From the NCBI GenBank assembly GCA_905182995.1, contig CAJJDP010000022.1, forward strand, positions 567,488 to 631,487: 64,000 nucleotides of DNA. Reading direction: 5' to 3'. This stretch comes from Paramecium octaurelia. Lineage: Eukaryota; Ciliophora; Oligohymenophorea; Peniculida; Parameciidae. Positions 60,285 to 64,000 of this stretch are shown one piece after another. Position numbers and translations under genes: made by a program. Positions within the stretch are counted from its first letter, which is position 1, and each line of letters begins with the position of its first letter. Under the pieces are notes generated by a model. It saw nothing but the letters and a program-made list of their open reading frames with translations, did no database searches and was not told where the DNA came from.

Positions 60285-62789
60285 ATGAAACAAATAGTCA
60301 TACTCTTTGTTTTGATTTTATTAGCAACAGCTTCCAGCGGTAACTAACCTAATATAAACAATAGATCTGCTAAAATCAATATCTAAATTTGCTGATGATG
60401 GAGATAATCCTTCCAAATTTGCCAAAAGTAAAGTTTCACCATTTTCCGAGGAAGAATCAGAAGATTACGATAATGATGATGCTGATACCTCTAAGAAAGT
60501 GGCATAATAAGATGATGATGATGAAGAAGTTGATGTTATGGCTTAATTGAAAAGTTACTAATAGAAACTATCTACAAATAAAGAAGTTAAGCCACCCTAA
60601 CCCCAAAAGAAATAGGTTCAAGTAATTTCTGAATCAGAATCAGAATATGACGATGAAGATGACAGTGGTAACATGTGGAGTAGAGGAATATCAAAAAAAT
60701 TGGCTTAGACTGAATCTAAACCATTGGTTTTACCAATTTAAACAGCTAAAGAATAAATAAAGAATGATTTCAACCAATTTACAAACTTAAAAATGCCAGA
60801 AGTATAATAACGACCTTAGGAAACTAAACAAGATGTAAGCCCAAAAGTATAGGATGATTCAGGAAAAGATCACTCAGCCGATTTCGAAAAAATGAAATAA
60901 GCTTAATTGGAAAAATATAGCAAGAGATTTCATCTAGATGAGCCCAAAGAATCTAAGAGCATGTATGAAGATGATAGCTTGAAGGAATTCATGCCAAAAA
61001 TCAATTTTCAACCCATAAACATTTAAGAAACTAAAACATCATAGTAAATATAAATGAATCCAGAAAAGAAATAAGAAAATAAACATGAAGAACCAGAAAG
61101 TGAGTCTGATGATGATGATGATGAAATACAAATGAATAAAACAATTTAATCATCCAATAAAAACAATAATAAAGCTTTCAATGACTTATAATCCACTTCA
61201 GATGCATTCGATTTCTTTAACCAAAATAAATAATAATAGAAGCCAAATAAGAAAGGATAAAAAATTGAGTAATCAGAGTCAGAATCAGAAGATGAAGAGA
61301 GTGTAGATGAATAAGAGTAGGATAAAGATGATGATGAAGATGAGGACTATGTTTAATAAGTCAAGAAGAGCAAAAAATAAAAGGATGATAGAGAAGAATA
61401 AAAAAGAAAATAAAAATAAATCTAATAATAATAAGAGGAGGAAGAACAATAAAGAAAAATCATGTAGAAAAAACAAAATGAAAAAGAGGAATTAAGAAAA
61501 AAGTAAGAAGAGGAAGAGAGACTGTAATAATAATAATCCAAACAATAAGTAGTGAAAAGAGATTTGGATGATGATTAAATTCCTTAAAAGAAGAAATCAA
61601 AAAAACAAAAAAAGTAATTAAGTTTGGAAGAATTTTAATAATCTTTGAAACTAGATGAAGAAAAATCTTCACTAACATCTTTTGCCTAAAAGGAAGCTAA
61701 AGAAAAAGCTATATTGGAATAGAAAACATTTACATTAGTAAAGGAGACTCCACAATAAGTTTAAGAATAAAAAGTATTTAAATTATAAGCAATTCCAAAA
61801 AAACAATAATAATTTATTCAAGAGGAAGAATCAGAATCAGAATCGGAAAGTGAGAATGATGGAGATGCTGATACTCCAAAATCAATAAATTGCTCTGAAA
61901 GTAAGAACAAATTTATATAATAAATCTGCTAATTATGTTAGACTAAAGTGGCTTATTAGGTTAATTAACAGAATTGGTAGAAGATTGGAATAAATGACGG
62001 TTTCAGGTATTTATTAAAAATTGTATCATATATCTTAGGAATTTAGGCAATCCTTTGAGCCGCTGATCGAGTTCACTTTCAAAAGCATAGGTGAAATTGG
62101 ATCATATTATTTGAGTTTCAAAGACCACACAGTCTGTTTAAGTGCTGAAAATTTATCTAAGATTGTAAACTATACTTATTATAATGTAGACAAATGTTGA
62201 TAAGGTGTTAAAACACTTCACTGGAAATTAATTAGCTGATTATAATTCCCCAGTTGAGATTCCAGCTAAAAGTTAACCGATTAACTTTTTATTGAGTGCA
62301 GAATATGGTAAGCAATAGAGATTATTATAAGATTCTTTATTAAATGGATTTTCATGTAGAAGATTTTAAATAGCTATAAAAACAGACCTAAAATATAAAT
62401 TGAGTAAGAAAAATGACATTAACGTTAAGTAAATAATCTTTTATAAAAACAAAGTAAAATTTAGTTTTATAAATAGTTAAAATTAAAATATATGGGATTG
62501 ATTTAAATAAATGGAGTTGTCCATTAAGCCAGTTTTGATTAAGAAGAAGGAGGAGAAGTCACAAATCTAATTGTTACTCAGTTAAATTTGCCTAAAGAGT
62601 AAGGAGTCATAGCCAGCTTGGTTGATAAATATATTGATGACAATTTCGTTGCAAATTTGCTACAGAAATCAGGTAACCTCTACATCTTATATTTTAGAAT
62701 AAATGACAGCTGACTTATAGATCTAAACACATATAAAAAATGACGATATCGGGCTTACATTTAATTTGAGAAAGAAAAAGGGAAAATGA
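60285..62789 (+). CDS. Secretory acidic low-complexity protein
   Basis: Signal peptide MKQIVILFVLILLATASS, split by a 25-nt intron near 60337. About 500 residues of Ser/Glu/Asp/Lys/Gln repeats follow (VSPFSEEESEDYDND, ISESESEYDDEDDSG, EESESESESENDGD) with mixed-charge coiled coil. A C-terminal region has a CQLCQTK motif and folded-looking segments (LIEFTFKSIGEIGSYYLSFK, VEIPAKSQPINFLLSAEYG). A 23-nt intron at 62454-62476 carries the frame past a TGA into MGLIQINGVVHQASFDQEEG and on to LRKKKGK. The intron near 62000 (about 40 nt) is less sure. Function unknown; acidic granule or ER calcium-binding roles are possible. Confidence 0.6.
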
Positions 62790-62819
62790 TGAATTTAGAT
62801 TTATATTAAATTGAAGAAT

Positions 62820-63100
62820 AAATTAATATTGAACTTCTTCTCCAGCTAATTTCTTACGTCTTTTAAGGATGTTGATTCCTTGTTAATAGTAAGAATTATC
62901 AAATAATATCTCTCTCAGAAGTTCTAGCAACTCTTGCATTTAAGTGATCTTAAACAGCTTCTTATTTTATGTTCTCCACGCCAGCAACCTCTTTAGTGAA
63001 TATGTGAGCTAGTTAATTTGCATATTCTATTGAGATGTTATAAAGAATGTTATTCTAGAAATAGAAAAATATTTTTGATGATTCATAACTAATATGTTGC
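62820..63100 (-). CDS. Possible small minus-strand gene, frame unresolved
   Basis: One frame reads like protein (EYANQLAHIFTKEVAGVENI, then EAVQDHLNARVARTSERDII) but meets TGA; the other two minus-strand frames continue in protein-like sequence (ILKRRKKLAGEEVQ in one, TSLKDVRNQLEKKFNINL, DEK-C-like, in the other). No short intron that I can see joins them, and no convincing ATG was found. A real small gene with an unseen intron, a decayed gene, or chance are all possible. Confidence 0.25.
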
Positions 63101-63276
63101 TCTTTTCTTTTAGAATTTTGTTAGATATTCGAATGTTTATATGTGAAAGAGAAATTAAAATAGAATTGCTTTGTTAATTTTGTGGTTTCTACAATTTTTA
63201 ATTAAATTTAGTTTTATTGAAATCTTGATCAGTTCTTGAAATTTTTCAACATATATAATTAACAATTAATTTTGTT

Positions 63277-64000
63277 ATGAAATTTTTGATTGTTAATGGA
63301 TTTACTGCAAATGCTTCTCACTTAAAGATCTTTAATCAATTTAAATAATAAATATACGAGGTATTGATTAAAAATAGCTAGATCACTTAAGCACAGAAGG
63401 AAGTCGCTGATATTGATTTTGAATTTATTGAGCTTGATAGACATAATTTAGAAGATTATTTATTTGAGCCAGAAACATCTCACATCAGACCTGAAAAAGG
63501 GCAGAAATTTAATTCATTAGACATGATTTTTATAATAGCATCTCCAAATATAAGGCCATGGAATCCAAATATGAGAAATGTATCGATATATTTGCTATTC
63601 TAGATTATCAGTCTAATAAGAATGTGCATCAAAACTAAGAAACTATTGTTTATGACATCATTTGGAGCCCAAGCACTTGCATATTTGTGTGCTTCCAATA
63701 TTTCGACAGTAACTTCATCTCATTTTATTACAGCATATTAATATTACGAATGGAAATGGAGAAGGCAGTAAATTGGTTGACTTTCCAAAGTACACTCTTT
63801 AAGCATTAAAAAATTCTCATGACGATTTTTTTTTGGATACAACAACAGGAGATTTGTACTCATACAATAAAGTTACAGACGAATGGATGCCTAAATGCAA
63901 TATTGGGATTCATCACAGAAGAGATGCGATGGAATATTAATCTATAGGAAAGTATGTTGTAAAATCTCCGGCTTATAAACCTAAATAAGCAATGCTTAGC
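63277..64000 (+). CDS. GATase-like-fold protein, partial at window end
   Basis: Starts MKFLIVNGFTANASHLKIFN and runs off the window at AYKPKQAMLS. Pattern suggests a class I glutamine-amidotransferase-like alpha/beta fold: first strand LIVNG, DMIFIIASPNIRPWNPN, and KKLLFMTSFGAQALAYLCAS where a nucleophile elbow would be. The expected Cys (GxCxG) is absent, so it would be non-catalytic. A 24-nt intron near 63580 and a 25-nt intron near 63706 are needed; the later part (DDFFLDTTTGDLYSYNKVTD) is unrecognised. Assignment of fold is tentative. Confidence 0.55.

Noticed and set aside
61285-61678. Minus-strand open frames rich in Phe/Leu (apparent membrane proteins)
   Set aside because: They are the antisense shadow of the Glu/Lys/Gln-rich repeats of the plus-strand acidic secretory protein.
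62492-62789. A separate small gene overlapping the preceding stop
   Set aside because: A 23-nt intron with normal GTA...TAG borders makes it the 3' exon of the acidic secretory protein gene, which avoids an overlap.

Overview
The window is macronuclear-type DNA of a ciliate, most likely a Paramecium species. It is AT-rich, and long protein reading frames appear only when TAA and TAG are read as glutamine and TGA is the sole stop. Genes are tightly packed and cut by very short introns of about 20-32 nt (GTA...TAG). Several proteins are ciliate hallmarks, including a trichocyst matrix protein and many ciliary microtubule-associated proteins. All gene models here were read by hand with the ciliate code. 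Outer boundaries are usually firm; some inner splice sites are uncertain, as noted.

Layout. 0-10 kb: a membrane protein, a coiled/EF-hand protein, a small possibly acylated protein, a gene-poor stretch with a nested inverted repeat, a CIMI​P2/FAM166-like ciliary protein, and a full-length ALKBH8 (RRM + AlkB + methyltransferase). 10-19 kb: two MORN-repeat proteins, an unknown helical protein and gene-poor spacers. 18.8-24 kb: Arp2, a SHIPPO/PG-rich ciliary protein, archaemetzincin and a LITAF-domain protein. 24-31 kb, minus strand: a large tandem pseudokinase/Kelch-like protein, an arrestin-domain protein and a trichocyst matrix protein. 31-41 kb, plus strand: a coiled-coil protein, a small secreted protein, an RBR ubiquitin ligase, a cGMP-dependent protein kinase and a second PG-rich protein. 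41-48 kb: an acylated diflavin reductase, a nicalin homologue, a second pseudokinase and a heat-shock factor. 48-51 kb: an apparently exact 1,346-nt direct duplication around a single N, probably an unmerged contig overlap, which duplicates a small gene and part of CFAP96. 51-57 kb, minus strand: a small membrane protein, peptide deformylase, DNA topoisomerase II and an NLI/CTD-type phosphatase. 57-64 kb: a spacer, an unknown protein, an acidic secretory protein and a partial gene at the window end.

These are independently transcribed eukaryotic genes, not operons. The recurring themes are cilia (CIMIP2, two PG-rich proteins, CFAP96, MORN proteins, PKG) and predicted N-terminal lipid anchoring: at least eight proteins start Met-Gly, most with Ser/Thr/Ala/Cys at position 6 or a nearby Cys. 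No tRNA, rRNA, CRISPR, telomere or intact transposon was recognised.
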